64,000 nt of DNA from Dermacentor variabilis. Taxonomy: Eukaryota; Arthropoda; Arachnida; Ixodida; Ixodidae. The stretch spans positions 198,062,353 to 198,126,352 of the forward strand of contig NC_134568.1 of NCBI RefSeq assembly GCF_050947875.1. The letters are read 5' to 3'. The position numbers and the translations under genes were made by a program. Under the pieces are notes generated by a model. The model made no database searches. It was not told where the DNA came from and saw only the letters and a program-made list of their open reading frames with translations. This document shows, piece by piece, positions 22,860 to 35,200 of this stretch (positions within the stretch are counted from its first letter, which is position 1; each line of letters starts with the position of its first letter).

Positions 22860-24495
22860 ATTAACGAAGGAACTTGCTTCCTAAAAGTCTGTGGGTGGCG
22901 CGGTCCGCGGGCTTGCATGCCTGGCGCACGCGAGCGAGAAGAAGATTCGAGAAGGCGAAAGTAGAATAGCGCGCTTCAGGAAACGCGCTGCGCGAGGAAA
23001 GAAAGATGTAGAGAAAAAGGGACAGAAAGGAAAATAACGAAAGAGTCAACACGCGGCCTCAAAGCGACGTCGACGCGCGCGTTTCAGCCCCTGACCTCTG
23101 CGTTGATGTTCGCTCCGGGAAAGAAGCGGTCGCAGCGTCATGCTTTGGCTACGGTTCCAGGCCTCGCTGCACCGGAGTGAATAAAACGCTGTCCGCGTAG
23201 GCGCGCAGGTCGTGGGCATTTCGACGGACCGCGCGCTTCCGTCAGTGGACGGCGCGCGCCAGCAAGCGTGCGCCCCGAGCTGGACGCTTCCTTGCTTCGG
23301 TGGCGGGACACGCAGAAAAAAAAATCAGCTTCTTGATTTAGGTTTAACAAACACCTAAGGAATAAAGAAACGAAAAACAGTGGCGATCGTGAGGCTACGA
23401 ATTGCAACGCGTGCCAGCTCCAAGGGTCAGTGTTTGCACCGACTTCTTTTAAGCCTTAGAAAGAGTACGCCTCCTGCTCGTGTCGCTGAAATCGTTTAGA
23501 AGGATAACTTTGTTTTAGATCGAGATTCCCCTTGTCGCCATATACTTGAGATTTGGGCTACAATGTGAAACACCTATGGCGGAAGGTGCGTTACTTTTAT
23601 ATGAAAGTTTCTACCTGTTTGCAGCGCACATTCATAAACATCGAAGCCTTTGATGGCCTCGCAATGTGCTACTTTCTGCAACAACTCGGAGGCGGGCTTT
23701 TTTTCGCTTCTAATTATTTTGATTCACTCAAAGCACCCTAATGCTTACATTGCACAGCGCTTGCGCGTTGAATATTGTCAGGTCTTCGATTCCCGTCTCC
23801 CTCTAAAACTGCAGTGAATTAACAAGAAACCAGCTTACAGACGCCTACAAAAAGGGAAGGAGGGGGCGGGAAGCGCTGGACTTGCAACTAATCTTATTTT
23901 TGAAGAATCTTCGTCAGAAAAGGCTGCGCGTGCGCAACACCATTTGGGACAGAAGAGAACAGCGTCAGACTGACCTGTGGTCAAGTTAATAGCGGCGTTT
24001 TGCTGCTAAAAACAACGATGGCACACTCGCCACATCTTGGCCTAATTTTCTGATGTGATACGCTTCGAAATCTTACGCTCGTGCTGCGTGCGCCCTTGTC
24101 CACTGACGGTAACACCCCTGAACTTGGGATTGCAACCGTTCTCTTTCCTGCTTCCTGTTCATTCGCAAGTATTTAACGACTCGCCGAGAAAAAACTCTGC
24201 TCGCTAACTGCAGTAGAACAGCCGTTGGCAGTAGCTTCCAAGTTCCAACCCCGCTAACCCTATGTGCTGTACTCTTGTCCGCTGGGAAAAAATAAAGAAA
24301 AAATAGATAAAAAGTAGGTAGGGCAATCAGATGCAAGTTTCCGGTTTGCCACATGCTGCATGTGGGTGAAGGAAAATGGGAAAAGATGCGACCGTTTTGT
24401 GACGATTAGGTTTCCTTCTCACCTACATTTATGCTTTCGTATGGGGATGAATGACACGGCAACCAGACGTCACTGTGACGAAGAGAAAAATATAA
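22860..24495. other. no recognised feature; CpG-rich left part
   Basis: The CpG-rich block continues to about 23420. If the adjacent minus-strand frame is real, this would be its promoter and 5' UTR. The rest is AT-rich without domains. Frames here (23138-23407, 24073-24354, minus) are short and unsupported. Confidence 0.35.
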
Positions 24496-24499
24496 ATTA

Positions 24500-26475
24500 C
24501 ATTCTGTGCCATCGCCTGCAGTATATTGTATAGAGAGACTTTTCTGATAACAGAGAATACGGAGATAGGGTTATTAGTAGATCACGACATAGTGGGGAGC
24601 ACCGATGAATTCTACACCATTAGTGATAAAGTTGTACAATGCGTATAATTAAAGTTAGTACTTATGCTGAAGGTGTAGAAAAATTCTGTGTGACGATATT
24701 GAATTAGAAGTAAACAAGTCAAAAGTATGTATACTGTAATTACGGGTAATATCAGTGGGAATTAGGGAAAAGACAGGCTGAAGAACAGGCAATTAGACAT
24801 TGTGTCATTCACTTCATAAATAAGAGAAAATTTAGGTTTCCTGGAAAGAAATTAATTGAGAATAATGAATTCGAAACAAGAAAACTAGAATAGAGATAAA
24901 CTTGGACTTTTACACCAATTCCAGCATTGTGGAGGATGTAAATGTGTTGTGTAGTGCAAATAGCAGTGATCACAGGATATGCCGCCTAGGATTGTCCTCT
25001 GTTTGAGGGAAAAAAAAGAAAGTTAGTCGAGAAAGAAATAGGCCAACCTTCTAGCAGTCGAGAAAAGTAGAATAATTCAGTGTACGGGAACAAATATGAC
25101 GTTCCCGAGTGAGCGGATGAAGATAGCATACGGCTAATTAATGAGCTCTTCACAAAAAATTAATTCTGAGGCTGCAATTGAAGCGGGACTAAAACGTCAA
25201 GGTTGGACACAGGCAAACTCTCCAAATTAAGCAACAAAGGAGCAAATAAAGAAACGACAGAATACTAAAGTCTCGACCCGTACACATCAATCCGAATTAT
25301 CATTACTATCAGAGCTAATCAGCAAGCGGAAAATAAGCGACATTCGAAATTATAACATTTGAAAGATTGACAAAAGCAGTAAATAATCACCAAGAGCCTT
25401 GGCATTGGCAAGAACAGTAAGCATTTAGTGAAATATTAATACGGCAATATCATGAATTTCGATTATATAAGAAAGGCAGCAGAGGAATTTTATACCGCGG
25501 AGAAGAAATGGAAGTCTGGTGTGTAATTAGGAATGACGTCAGAGGGGCTTTGGAAGTCGTCTATAAAGGAAAAGCAGCTTCACATGAAGCAGCCGTTGAT
25601 TTTATAGAAGAGATAGCGGGGATATTGTGCTCGAAAAGATTGCGAAAATTTAAGCGCAATGCTTCATGACTTCAAATGTGCCGGAGAATTGTAAAAATGC
25701 AAAAAAAATTTAATTTATCAAAAACGAGGCGGTAAGGCATAGAATAATTGTACGCTAATTACCTTGAGTTTGGCAGTGTACAAAATGTTCACGAAAGTAA
25801 TTTCGAACAAAATACGGGCAAATAATTCTTCAATGAGCCTAGCGACTTCAATCAGCCTGAAGAACAAGTTCGTTTTAGATAGGAATTTTTAATAATAGAT
25901 CGCATCCATGTCATGAGTCAGGTAACAGAAGTCTGTGCGGTATAACCGGTCCTCTATACGGCCTTCGTAGATTACGAAAAGGCCTTCGATTGAGTTGAAA
26001 TACCAGCTGTCATGGAGGCACTGTGTAATGAAGTAGTAAATGAAGCATACAAAAATATCTTATGAAAGGCCTGTGGAAGTTCCGCTGCTACAATAATAAT
26101 TCCCTACTAGACAAGCACGAAAATACCCAACAGGTACCGAAAAGGAGACCCAATGTTTTTAATGCTATTCGCTGCATGCTTAAAAGAAATATTCAGAACG
26201 TTATATTGAGAACGATAAGGTGTCAGTATCAACGGGGAATATCTCAGCAATCTGCCGTTTGCAGATGAGATTCTCCCCTTCGGCAAACCTGGAGGTTATT
26301 TTCAGCAGATGAATGAAGACTTTAACCGGCAAAGACTTAGGTTAAAGTTGAGTATAAGCATGCAATAGACTAAGGGGGTTCATAACAACAGCCTGGCAAG
26401 AGAACGAGAGTTTGTAATTAGTAGTGATCAGCCAGCCTCTTGAAGCCTTGAAAGAGTGTGCTTACGTACTCCAAG
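24500..26475 (+). mobile_element. old RTE LINE, 5' and central part
   Basis: Nucleotide and broken protein similarity to the RTE at 9161-12182 runs in order along this segment. GATGAATTCTACACCATTAG (about 24605) belongs to the endonuclease, ATCAGCAAGCGGAAAATAAG (about 25318) to the linker, and TATAACCGGTCCTCTATACG followed by GATTACGAAAAGGCCTTCGA (about 25943-25990) to RT motif A. GATGAGATTCTCCCCTTCGG (about 26264) corresponds to the FADD box, where the Asp-Asp is lost. Stops and indels are everywhere, so this is a much older copy than 9161-12182. It is interrupted at about 26476 by an inverted LINE and resumes at about 27490. Confidence 0.8.
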
Positions 26476-27490
26476 TATACCCACAGCGCACACGGATCCG
26501 GAGAAGAAAGTTTGCAGACGAAAAATAGAGGTTGGTGGTGAATTTTTTTTCCGCTTGGGTTGCCACGCGGTATAACGTCAGTATGAGGGAGAGATAGCAA
26601 AGAAAGGAAAGGCAGGAAGATCAACCACACGAGCGTACGGTTTGCTACCCTACACTGGGGTATATTTACTGTACACTGTGTTATATTTACTTTCATACGT
26701 CAGTGCGAAACTAAATATAAGCCTGCAGGCCTGTTTCATAGAAATACTGCAATAGGGACTAATAAAACGTGTTGTCGCATAATCCATCTTTCATATTCTT
26801 CAGTTTGATCACTGTTCAGTTTCACACCTTTAAGCGCACTTTCGCGACGGTTTTTGTCCCAGGGCACGTCCAACGCAGATGGTGGGCATCCGCTGCAGAC
26901 GCAGGAGCGGAGCACTTCGGATACTGGACATTGTCTTCGTATGGTTGACCCCAAGCACAAGTGGTGGCTAGTGTAAGGCACGCCCCGGCCGGAAGTCTCC
27001 GCTGGGAGACTTCCTCCGCCCGAGAAAGATTGTGGGGAAGGGAGCAGACACTCGGGGGGGGGGGGGGGGGCATGCATGTCACACCGGAGGATACAATTTC
27101 GGACAATGAGAACAGAGGGGGGATCAGAGGGAAGGGAGAGAGGAGGAGTTAAGGGCGTCGAGAAAGAGTGGGCAATGCGGTCCGCGAGGTCATTGTTGTG
27201 GTCACGACCATGTGCCCAGTGGACAGTAGTAGTCATGCATGTATAGAATTGCGCATTTTGCGTATCCGCTGACAAGTACACAACGTTATTATTTGTTTGA
27301 GATGCTAAACTGCGCCGAGGCTGTCAGCATAGGTGTGGGCTTCCTTGATGTTAGGCAAGCTGACAAGGGTTTCTATCGCATCATGTATAACCTGCAGCTC
27401 AAATAATAAGGGGCCTGAAAAGTCCGTTGCATAGCCGCGAGTGGCATGGATCTCTGGGTGTGTCGGACGTGAGAAGGCTATTTGTCCTCC
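26476..27490 (-). mobile_element. I-like LINE 3' fragment inserted inside the old RTE
   Basis: On the minus strand the fragment begins in a ribonuclease H domain (FELQVIHDAIETL, HTYADSLGAV; about 27420-27310) and passes through VHWAHGRDHNNDLADRIAHS (the H...N..AD box). It reaches a Cys/His tail, DAHHLRWTCPGTKT (about 26890), and ends at YEYERWI-like text and a stop near 26700. Its 3' UTR carries GTGTAGGGTAGCAAACCG (about 26650) and CTGCCTTTCCTTTC, shared with the tails at 36420 and 17195. A run of 16 G lies at 27055-27070 within the former coding part. It splits the plus-strand RTE, so it arrived later. Frames are broken several times. Confidence 0.75.
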
Positions 27491-28020
27491 TTATGAGTTA
27501 ACACCGCGCTCGTGTATATCACACAGCGTCCCGTGTGATATGGCAGGCAGTCCCCACGTCGCGACCGGAATATAACTAATATCACTGGAAAGAAAAATGT
27601 GCAATGAGTACATTTTATAGTAGTAATAACCTCTGGGACTGAAACACGAAGACAAAGAAGCTTGAGAGGAAGCTCAGGAGCGTGCAAAGAGCGACTGAAC
27701 GAAAAATGAAGATAAATACAACGGCACTGATTAAAGAGAATACGGCCGTATCTGATATTCTAGTTGAAATTAAGTGGAAAAGGTCGAGTTGGGGCAGGTC
27801 GTGTAATGTGCACAGCAGATACGCAGTGGGGTGTATCAGAGTAGCAGGATGGGTACGTGCCAAAGGAATAGAAGTGCAGTCGACGATGGCTGAGGGGCGA
27901 TGTGATCAGATTAGGAAATTTCAGACACATGTAGTGGCTTGACAAGACCGGGGTATTTGGTGATTACTGGAAAAAGCCCTTTAGTCGGACATACAATACA
28001 CTGATGACGATGACGATGAT
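27490..28020 (+). mobile_element. old RTE LINE, 3' part (continuation)
   Basis: RTE similarity resumes with a degenerate GGCAGGCAGTCCCCAC segment. It continues through AAGCTTGAGAGGAAGCTCAG and CAAAGAGCGACTGAACG, and a frame reading AVSDILVEIKWKRSSWGRS. It ends at GATGACGATGACGATGATGA, the RTE tail. The frame 27682-27942 (86 codons) is the C-terminal RTE region in one piece. Together with 24500-26475 it forms one element of about 2.5 kb without the insertion. Confidence 0.82.
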
Positions 28021-28855
28021 GACCGCGGATCGAAATTTGATTCCTTTTCGCTGTGTATCCGAGCGGAGCCCCGCCTACGTTGTCGAGTGGTGCCCCGCCT
28101 ACAAATCTCTAGCTTCGGGTGAATGTATGATAAGGATAGAAGAGAATCGTGAAATGTGTTTATGATACTTCATAACTAATAAAGAAGTACAAATTGGGGA
28201 AAAGAATCATTTCATTACATGGGCTTTATTTGCCATATAGGTGTCGGTGCGCAATAAGTGTCGGTAGGAAGTGACAGCGGCCAATCACCCTTGTCGCGGC
28301 CATCAACCTGCGCTCCAGAAAACCCATTGCACCTGTCCTTTGACGAACTCTAGATTGTTCTACGCACGCGTGTGTTCGCAAGTGTTACCGAGTTCCAAGA
28401 CATATACGTTGGCGAGTATTTATATGCGTTTTGCGCTATTTACCTTGAGGCATTGCTCGGACGTGTGTCGAAGGACAAAGAACCAGATGCAGACAGAGGT
28501 TGGTGGAGATGGAGTGTAGCGTACATCGGGGATGAACAAAATATGCACGGGAACTATCTGTCGAGGTCTTGGCTAAGATACGAACGGAAAAGAAGACAGA
28601 CGTCTCTTTGTGTACTGCGCAGTAGCGCGACAGCCGTATTCTTCTAACTACCGTGCGAAAACTTATTGTCGGCACTAACGGAAGCACACGTTTTATTGTG
28701 CGTATTCAGAAAGGTCAAAAGCAAAGACCAAGCCGAGCTACGAAGTTGCGCAAAGGTCTCTTATAACCTCCACGTCCGCCTCTATATATGCGCGACCGTG
28801 GCTCCGGCGTACGTATGACGAACAGCGAGCGCGCATCGTGTGAAGTACCGAGCGA
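28021..28855. other. no recognised feature
   Basis: GAGCCCCGCCTACGTTGTCG and GGTGCCCCGCCTAC (about 28065-28100) form a short local duplication. No gene or known repeat recognised. Confidence 0.4.
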
Positions 28856-28859
28856 GCGT

Positions 28860-29095
28860 CGTTCCGTGCCGCCGTTCGAGGATAAACGCCAGTGAAGGCA
28901 GCACGACAGAGGAGACTCCGGCCCCATGCCGTACCTCCGGCAGGGCCCTGGAATCGCAGGGCAGTTGCTCTGTATCCGCGGCCTCACACGCGCGGCAAGG
29001 CCTTTCCCGTTCTTAGTGACAGACCTTACGCGAAACCAGGCTTCACATACGAGTGCTGTCAAGTCGCCTCGCAGAAAAAACATTTGCGGATGAAA

Positions 29096-29134
<39 letters not shown>

Positions 29135-29135
29135 A
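28860..29135 (+). repeat. GC-rich segment ending in (AAAT)n, possible retroelement 3' end
   Basis: A GC-rich stretch ends in GCGGATG and about 11 copies of AAAT (29090-29135). The simple tail on the plus strand fits a LINE or SINE 3' end. The frame 28892-29098 (68 codons) stops just before it. I cannot assign it to a family, and the tail alone could be a plain microsatellite. Confidence 0.35.
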
Positions 29136-30725
29136 CGCTGTCTGTCACACACTGAAATAGGTGCGCGGTTATCGGCAACTTCCGCAGCCAAACATTTCCT
29201 CATAAGGTGAAAATGTCCGATTCCCCTACGCAGACCACTGCTCAATGAACGCAATGTTGAAGGAGCCAGTGTTATCGATCGATAAGCTTGCCCTGCGTTT
29301 CTGCACTCCCTTATTTCCGTTCTTTTCAGGGCGTGTCCTGCGCTCCAGAGGAAAAGTCAATATCGGTGATCGAAACTTTCTATGCATGCTGCGCGTTTCG
29401 ATATAACCGTCCCTTCTCAAGGTGGGCACCTTGTGAACAGCAGCAATAGTTCATGGTGGCCTACTGCGAGGGTTGCGCTCGAAAAAAGGCGTGTGGATTA
29501 GCAGATCCAGACTGTTTCGTGTGTTTAAGACAGTTCCTATAATTGGTGATTTGGCGCTGCAGTATTAGCCTGGGAAAAATGTAAATAACAATTATGGTTT
29601 AATTTTGATTGTTCGGATTTTTTTGCCTGTGCACGTAAATCTGTGCACGTACACTAGCGTACATGCATTGCACCCCTGTTGCGGCTTCCAGCCCATGACG
29701 GCAAAGTCCGGGTTTTATAAACACTAACTTGAGCAAAACAGCTGTTTCTATCTGCTCCTTGTAGTCTATTAATTTACCACTGTCGATCAGCTCTTTGAAG
29801 AATGCAGTGCAGTGCTTCTGGCTCTTTCGCACAGTGCTACACGGAAACGGCGGGCTTTATGAAAACGGCGCAAGAGTATTAATTACCGCAAGAGACAAGA
29901 AAAACACAGACCGCTGAGAATGAACTTCTAAACCAGGACCGCCTCTGCGAAAACAGGACGGCTGGTCACCGTAATTACCGCCCTCACCGAGGTGCGGTCC
30001 CCGCAGCCAGGAATCTTGTAACGCCTCGGGCGACTAGCCGTGCAGCGTCGATACCTTTACTACAGCGAAGCTTAAGCGTGTCCCCGAAATATATCCGGAG
30101 AATGAGTACTGTTATAATTATGGCAGTGGGGGCACTTGATTATGTTTTTTTTGCGGCAGTGTGTAAGCGAGTGGATAATAATGCAAAATATAGCTTACAA
30201 AAAGAGAACAATGTCCCAAGAGACAAGCGCAAGCATACTGAGCAACACATGTTAAGCTACTTTGGCGGGTAATTGACGTTTCGTCGCCTAAGCGCTATGG
30301 CTGCCATTTGCATTATTCGAGAAACGTTCGTCATTAAGAATACGTGATACCACGTAATTGTACAAAAGCTTTTGAGAACAATGGGCTCTCTTAAGAATCC
30401 GAACTTTTGGTTTCGGTCGAGGTGCCTCCGCGAGGCCTGCCTCAACCAACTGCCCACCTCTTTTTGTCAGATGGTTAGAGCGTTTCGTTGTTCTTTTTTT
30501 TTTCTTTATGGTGAGGGGGGAATAAATCACTTTACCACATCCGGCTTTACTAAAAGCTTTACCAAACTCGGCTAGCAAAGGTCGACAGTCGCGGTGATAG
30601 CCAAACCGCAGAAAGGACTGTCTTTGCTTTGCTGGATAATTTCCTACAACACACGGATGAATCTCAGAGCCAGTCTCTATCTTCGCATATCTTTCATCGG
30701 CGAACAACCTCAAACTTGAGCTCTC
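29136..30725. other. no recognised feature
   Basis: A minus-strand frame of 141 codons (30713-30288) is Lys/Arg-rich around KKKKRTTKRSNHLTKRGGQL. At 30467-30480 TCAGATGGTTAGAGCG resembles a tRNA D-arm (A box), but no B box or cloverleaf follows, so no RNA gene is called. Confidence 0.4.
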
Positions 30726-31345
30726 GTGTCGATGGGCGACGGCTGCAAATCGTGCGAGAACCCCGCCGCACAGTTAATCACCGGCAAAGTTAGTTGTGCA
30801 TGCAGGCCGAAGAACGTCGTCCGTCGTCAATGTCGGTCTGTCGGTCACCACAAACTAAAAAACGCGGTGGCGGCGGCAGTTATGGGGCTTGGCGCATCTA
30901 TAAATCTGAGACTGCCGCCGGTGGTAACGGCTTAGCTCGCAAAGGTGGGTGGCTGGAAACTGGCGCCGCGATCGTAGAGTCGCGTCACATTAGCTTCTCA
31001 GAAAGTAAAAAAAAAAAAAAGCGACAGAAAATGCGCCGTGCCGGCAGACTTCTCTGTCTCGCAGAATTTCAGGGCGGGAAGAGGGAGGCGGCGGAGCCCC
31101 ATCGGGCCACCCTGTGGCGGCAAGGAGGGTGTCGACACACGGCAGCCCGAACAAGCTCTCCAGCTCAGCCTAGTTGACCTTGGCGGCGGCAGAAGGAAAG
31201 AACAAAGAAAACAAAACCGGGTGGCTTCCGAGCACAGCCGGCGAGTGTGCGCGTGGCACGAGCTGACCGAGGCCGGCGGTGCGCGTGCTGTGGCGTGGTC
31301 GACCCACGCGCCCCGTCCGCGGGCAGCAACACTACGGCAGCTTTC
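30726..31345. other. CpG-rich block, possible promoter/5' UTR region
   Basis: CG-rich with an A run at about 31008-31020. Overlapping frames on the plus strand (30726-30935, 30794-31177, 31038-31388) have low-complexity composition and no domain. It is listed because it lies directly upstream of a signal-peptide-like frame. Promoter function is inferred only from composition. Confidence 0.3.
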
Positions 31346-31534
31346 ATGGATTTGCCACCGACAAACCTGGCGCCTTGGTTGCGGCTAAACGCCCTGAAAC
31401 CGCTACTCTGGTTTACAGCGCTGTCCGTTGCGCTATGCCACCGCCTGTCGCCATCGGCCGCCGGTCAAATACGGGGATTCGAAAAGAACGGCAAGAAAAG
31501 CGTCGAAGGGAACCAACCATTTCAGCGCGGATAA
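31346..31534 (+). CDS. candidate first exon with signal-peptide-like N-terminus
   Basis: The ATG at 31346 (context TTTCATGGAT) opens a 62-codon frame starting MDLPPTNLAPWLRLNALKP, followed by a hydrophobic core LLWFTALSVALCHRL and a small-residue stretch SPSAAGQ. The layout is that of a secretory signal peptide or signal anchor. After about residue 40 the text becomes basic and featureless (RGFEKNGKKSVEG), so coding may end at a splice site near GCCGCCGGTCAAAT (about 31466). It lies at the 3' edge of a CpG-rich block and 125 bp before a TIR element. The longer frame from 31247 adds an unlikely Arg/Cys-rich leader. No second exon found, and I do not recognise the protein. Confidence 0.3.
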   Translation: MDLPPTNLAPWLRLNALKPLLWFTALSVALCHRLSPSAAGQIRGFEKNGKKSVEGNQPFQRG

Positions 31535-31659
31535 GCCATGTCCTTTCCAGCCGCAGGATTTTTCCGCTCGAAGGGAGCGCCCGATCCACGGCTTTCCTTC
31601 GGCTGTCACGGGCATGAAGTTCCAGCGCCAGGCGTTAATAGCGAAGCTGGTTACTAATA

Positions 31660-32287
31660 CTCCTGTCATACGGGAAGATTTAATGTCATCCGAATCGAAT
31701 GGCATTCGATGCATCGAATGCCATTCGGTCTCTTGCGGTGCTACACAGTAAAATATAATGGCATTCGCAAATGATAGCAGTGACGATCTGGAACAAAATT
31801 TGTGAAATTCAAAGAAATTTTGTGCCTATTAAACGCGTTTAAGAACTTTTGCGAGTACTTTTAAAACGGACGAAAACATTTTGACGCCAATAATTCACAA
31901 CTGAAAGCACTTCGATCAACACATCCCACATGGCCGACCGCCGCAACAGACTCCTGATGCAAAGAGTAATAGCGCTTGAGCACAGCCCGTGGTGAAAATA
32001 TCATCGCGGCCAAAATAATTATTCCTTTTTATAAGTCTAAAAAATATCTTCTGACATTGCTGATGCACGCATCACTTTTTCGCGTTGCGTATCGCTGTTG
32101 TCTATCTGGGGTAAAGAGTATACATTCGGTTTGAAATCGAATGCCGATGAGTTCCCCTAACTCATTCGATGGCAAATGTCATTCCATACAAATGACGTTA
32201 AATTTTCCCGCGTAAATCCCGATTAGGGGGATTATATGCGAACACCATTCGATTCGAATGACATTAAATCTTCCCGTGTGACAGGGG
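31660..32287. mobile_element. 628-bp TIR element (MITE-like) with internal 32-bp palindrome
   Basis: The ends form an inverted repeat of about 49 bp (31660-31708 against 32239-32287) that is roughly 90 percent identical. Shared core words are CGGGAAGATTTAATGTCA and CGAATCGAATGG. ATA stands just before (31657-31659) and just after (32288-32290), a possible 3-bp target duplication. The interior has no transposase frame and repeats the TTCGAATG-type word many times. Positions 31696-31727 are a perfect palindrome. A second, shorter copy of the terminal wording (AAATGACGTTAAATTTTCCC) sits at about 32189-32208. Superfamily not assigned. Confidence 0.75.
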
Positions 32288-35200
32288 ATAAGAGGGCCTC
32301 GAGAAAAGGCCCTTATGAAAAATGCAGCAGCGTTCCGTCATTAAAAGAAAGCAGATAAAGCGTTTAATTTACAGCGCGAGTATTCATCCTCATAGCTCTT
32401 TGCCACTGCTTCCGCATTTATCCCCTCCCTTTTAGTCGCCGACGTCCCAAAGCGATAGCACCTTGGTTCGGGCTCTTGCCTGGAACAGTAACCTCACTGC
32501 TAAAAATAAAAATAAAAAAGCACCAGCAAGACAATAAAATTGTATAGCATTGTACCTGCGATATTTAAGTAGCTGATCTTGACTCTTTATCATTCGTAGC
32601 CGTGGAAAGTTTGCCATTTGATAAGGAAGGGCATGTGTTTCGCTCATTGCTTAATACTTTTATCGCTTGTGACCCAGTTCGATGACCCTGATTAGTTGTT
32701 TTTGCAGAGAGTTACGTCATGCGACAGAGCTTTTCCTCGCGAGAAAATTAACTTAAAATGCAAACACAAAGAAGGAAGTGGAGTCGCACCACGCCCTCTA
32801 TGATGTGGTCAACACCAGGGCAGGTCTGCTTTAATAGGCTCGGCGGTGTAGATTCCGTGCTGACGGTAAGGGTGAGCTTAGTTAGATAAGATCAAGCTAC
32901 TGCCCACGGCAGTAGCAAACTTAGCGGTTGTTTGAAATTGCCGAGAGGCCAGTCGTGACTATGCCTACCATTTGTTTGCGAGCCAGCATAAGTGAAAACT
33001 AAATGCAGCCTTATCGCTTCTGCCTAGTTTCTTCGATCAACCTTGCAAGGGAATTTGCACTTTGGACGCAGAGAAATATTCTCTACCGCGATTGACTACG
33101 CATGCGAACACGTCCCATCCACAGAAATGGGCAATGTTACGCACATATTATATATCAGAGGCGAGTGCCGTGTATACTGCAAGCTCGCATAGTATGTAAT
33201 GTAATGGCGCAACGAAGAGGCAACCGTATGGAATCGCAATTACAGCGCTACTGAATTTCATGCCAGAATTCGTTCCGGAAAATTGTAGACCTACGAAAGA
33301 GATGCAAGGTAAGGCGGTAGATCATTCGTGCATTCTTCGGAGAAGCTTCTCCTGATGACTTCCTCCCCAAAAGTGCATGCAACGTGCGTCGCCAACTGAC
33401 TACCGAAATCCCGCGACACTGCGCAGCCCGTTGGATGGTAAATAGCTGGTTGCTTGCAAGAAAAGAAATGCGCCATTGAGGGATGCGTCATGAAACCATC
33501 CGATTGCGGCATCGCGACACGACACCCATTGTTGACTCCGAACGTCGAGCACACGCCAAGGCCTCGTGTCGCAAAGAAAAAAAAGAAAGGCAGGTGCATT
33601 TTCACACCACAAATTATGTTCAGAACGTGACTAGCGATTCGTGTCTCGTCGGCACATGACGTCTTTTTTTTTTTTCGTTTGTGTTCTCGTGGAAAAGTAT
33701 AGAAAATGATGAGGTCTAGTCGGTGCTCATCCGCAAAAGAATGCGTCACCACTAGTTAGACCAGCTGACCGATGTCCGGCGGCTTCTGATGGTGTACTAC
33801 ACGACAAGGTCCTGTTTTATGGCAGCGATATTCAAACCACGATGACAAATCAACCGCCCCGTCTGACTGTAGCAAGCGTAGTCGGATAGCTGTGTAGCAC
33901 ATATAGTTGCGCCCATTGCTAGGAGAGGCTCGTACGAAGGAGTAAAAAAAAAAAAAAGGATAACGCGTAAAACCTCAAGGACATGTGCGATTTGAACAGG
34001 GCAATGTGGTTGTTTTCTAGACACCAGCCAAGCGTTAAATGTACGGAAATTTCTTTATTAATACTTAAAGAAACATGGGGCGGGGTGAAGAGGGGGAAAG
34101 GGTATGGGGCGGCTTGCAACATATAATGCTAATAACATTGTGTAATTATGGGTGAGTTTTTTATGAATCTGTTTCAGCATCCCGCCGAAAGACTGGAACT
34201 ACACCTAACTTCGTACTGGAGTTAGAACCGCAATTACTGCGAGAAAGTAAAAACATAGAAAGCCAAATAAATTCATCAAGGTAAAACGCAGTCCCGATCG
34301 GGACGCAAGAGAAACCGTTCTCTATGCAACACAGCAGCTGAGCATGCTGTGCGGTTTCCCCGTTATTATTATTCCCCCGCAAGATATTATCATCTCTCCG
34401 CCCCCAAACCTTTCTGCCCTGGTCATATTATGCACAAAATTTACACGCTGTACCCCCAGAAAAGATATCGGAGACGTCTTAGATTATTGGCCGAATATGA
34501 TTTAAGCTGAGTATTGTAAAGCCTTCAAGAACCTAAGTAGATACGAGCACATATGCCTTAGAGTACAACTGTACACATCAAGCGTATTAACCAAGTAGCT
34601 TCCCTCTCTTTGTCTCTTACTCCAAGAACAGTAATCCGGTGTTCCCCAGAGCATCTTTAAGTACAGCTGTCCTTCACATACTGCGTGCCCGTATCGGACA
34701 TTTTTGTTCATTCACTACCATGCGCATCCGGGGTTTGTGCGGCTGTATACTCCGCACATGGGCAGGACAAATGAGTACGCGTTTTGATAAAACTTCGTTG
34801 CAGATGATTTATTCGATGAGAAGGACAATACGACAAGGCTGCTTAAAGACATGGGATCGAATTTGACCCGTACAAATCCTGGCGTCTAATATGTGCCTGC
34901 GTTGGCGCAAGGTGACTCACTCTGCGCCTGCTGGCCGACATAGGTATACTACTACGCTTCGTCGGCTCAGCTTTGAAGCACATGCAAGGACCCGACGCTT
35001 GGCTAACGATGAACGCGCGGTTTACAATCCACTACGAGAGCCCACCACGGTGATTCCGCATTCGTATACGCGATGAACTAACTCCGCCCGTGCCACGCTC
35101 GCGCTTGCGTGCGTGTTTTTCGACAGCCTCATTCAAGGAGGGCGCGCGCACTACTCGGCAGTCAATGGCGCTACGACATCTCTGGGACTCCGGTGCCGAT

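Noticed and set aside
30460..30490. tRNA gene suggested by TCAGATGGTTAGAGCG
   Set aside because: Only a D-arm-like word; no B box or acceptor pairing downstream.
33291..33752. 153-codon minus-strand frame
   Set aside because: Contains translated A/T homopolymers (KKKK, FFFFF) and no recognisable domain; no start or splice support.
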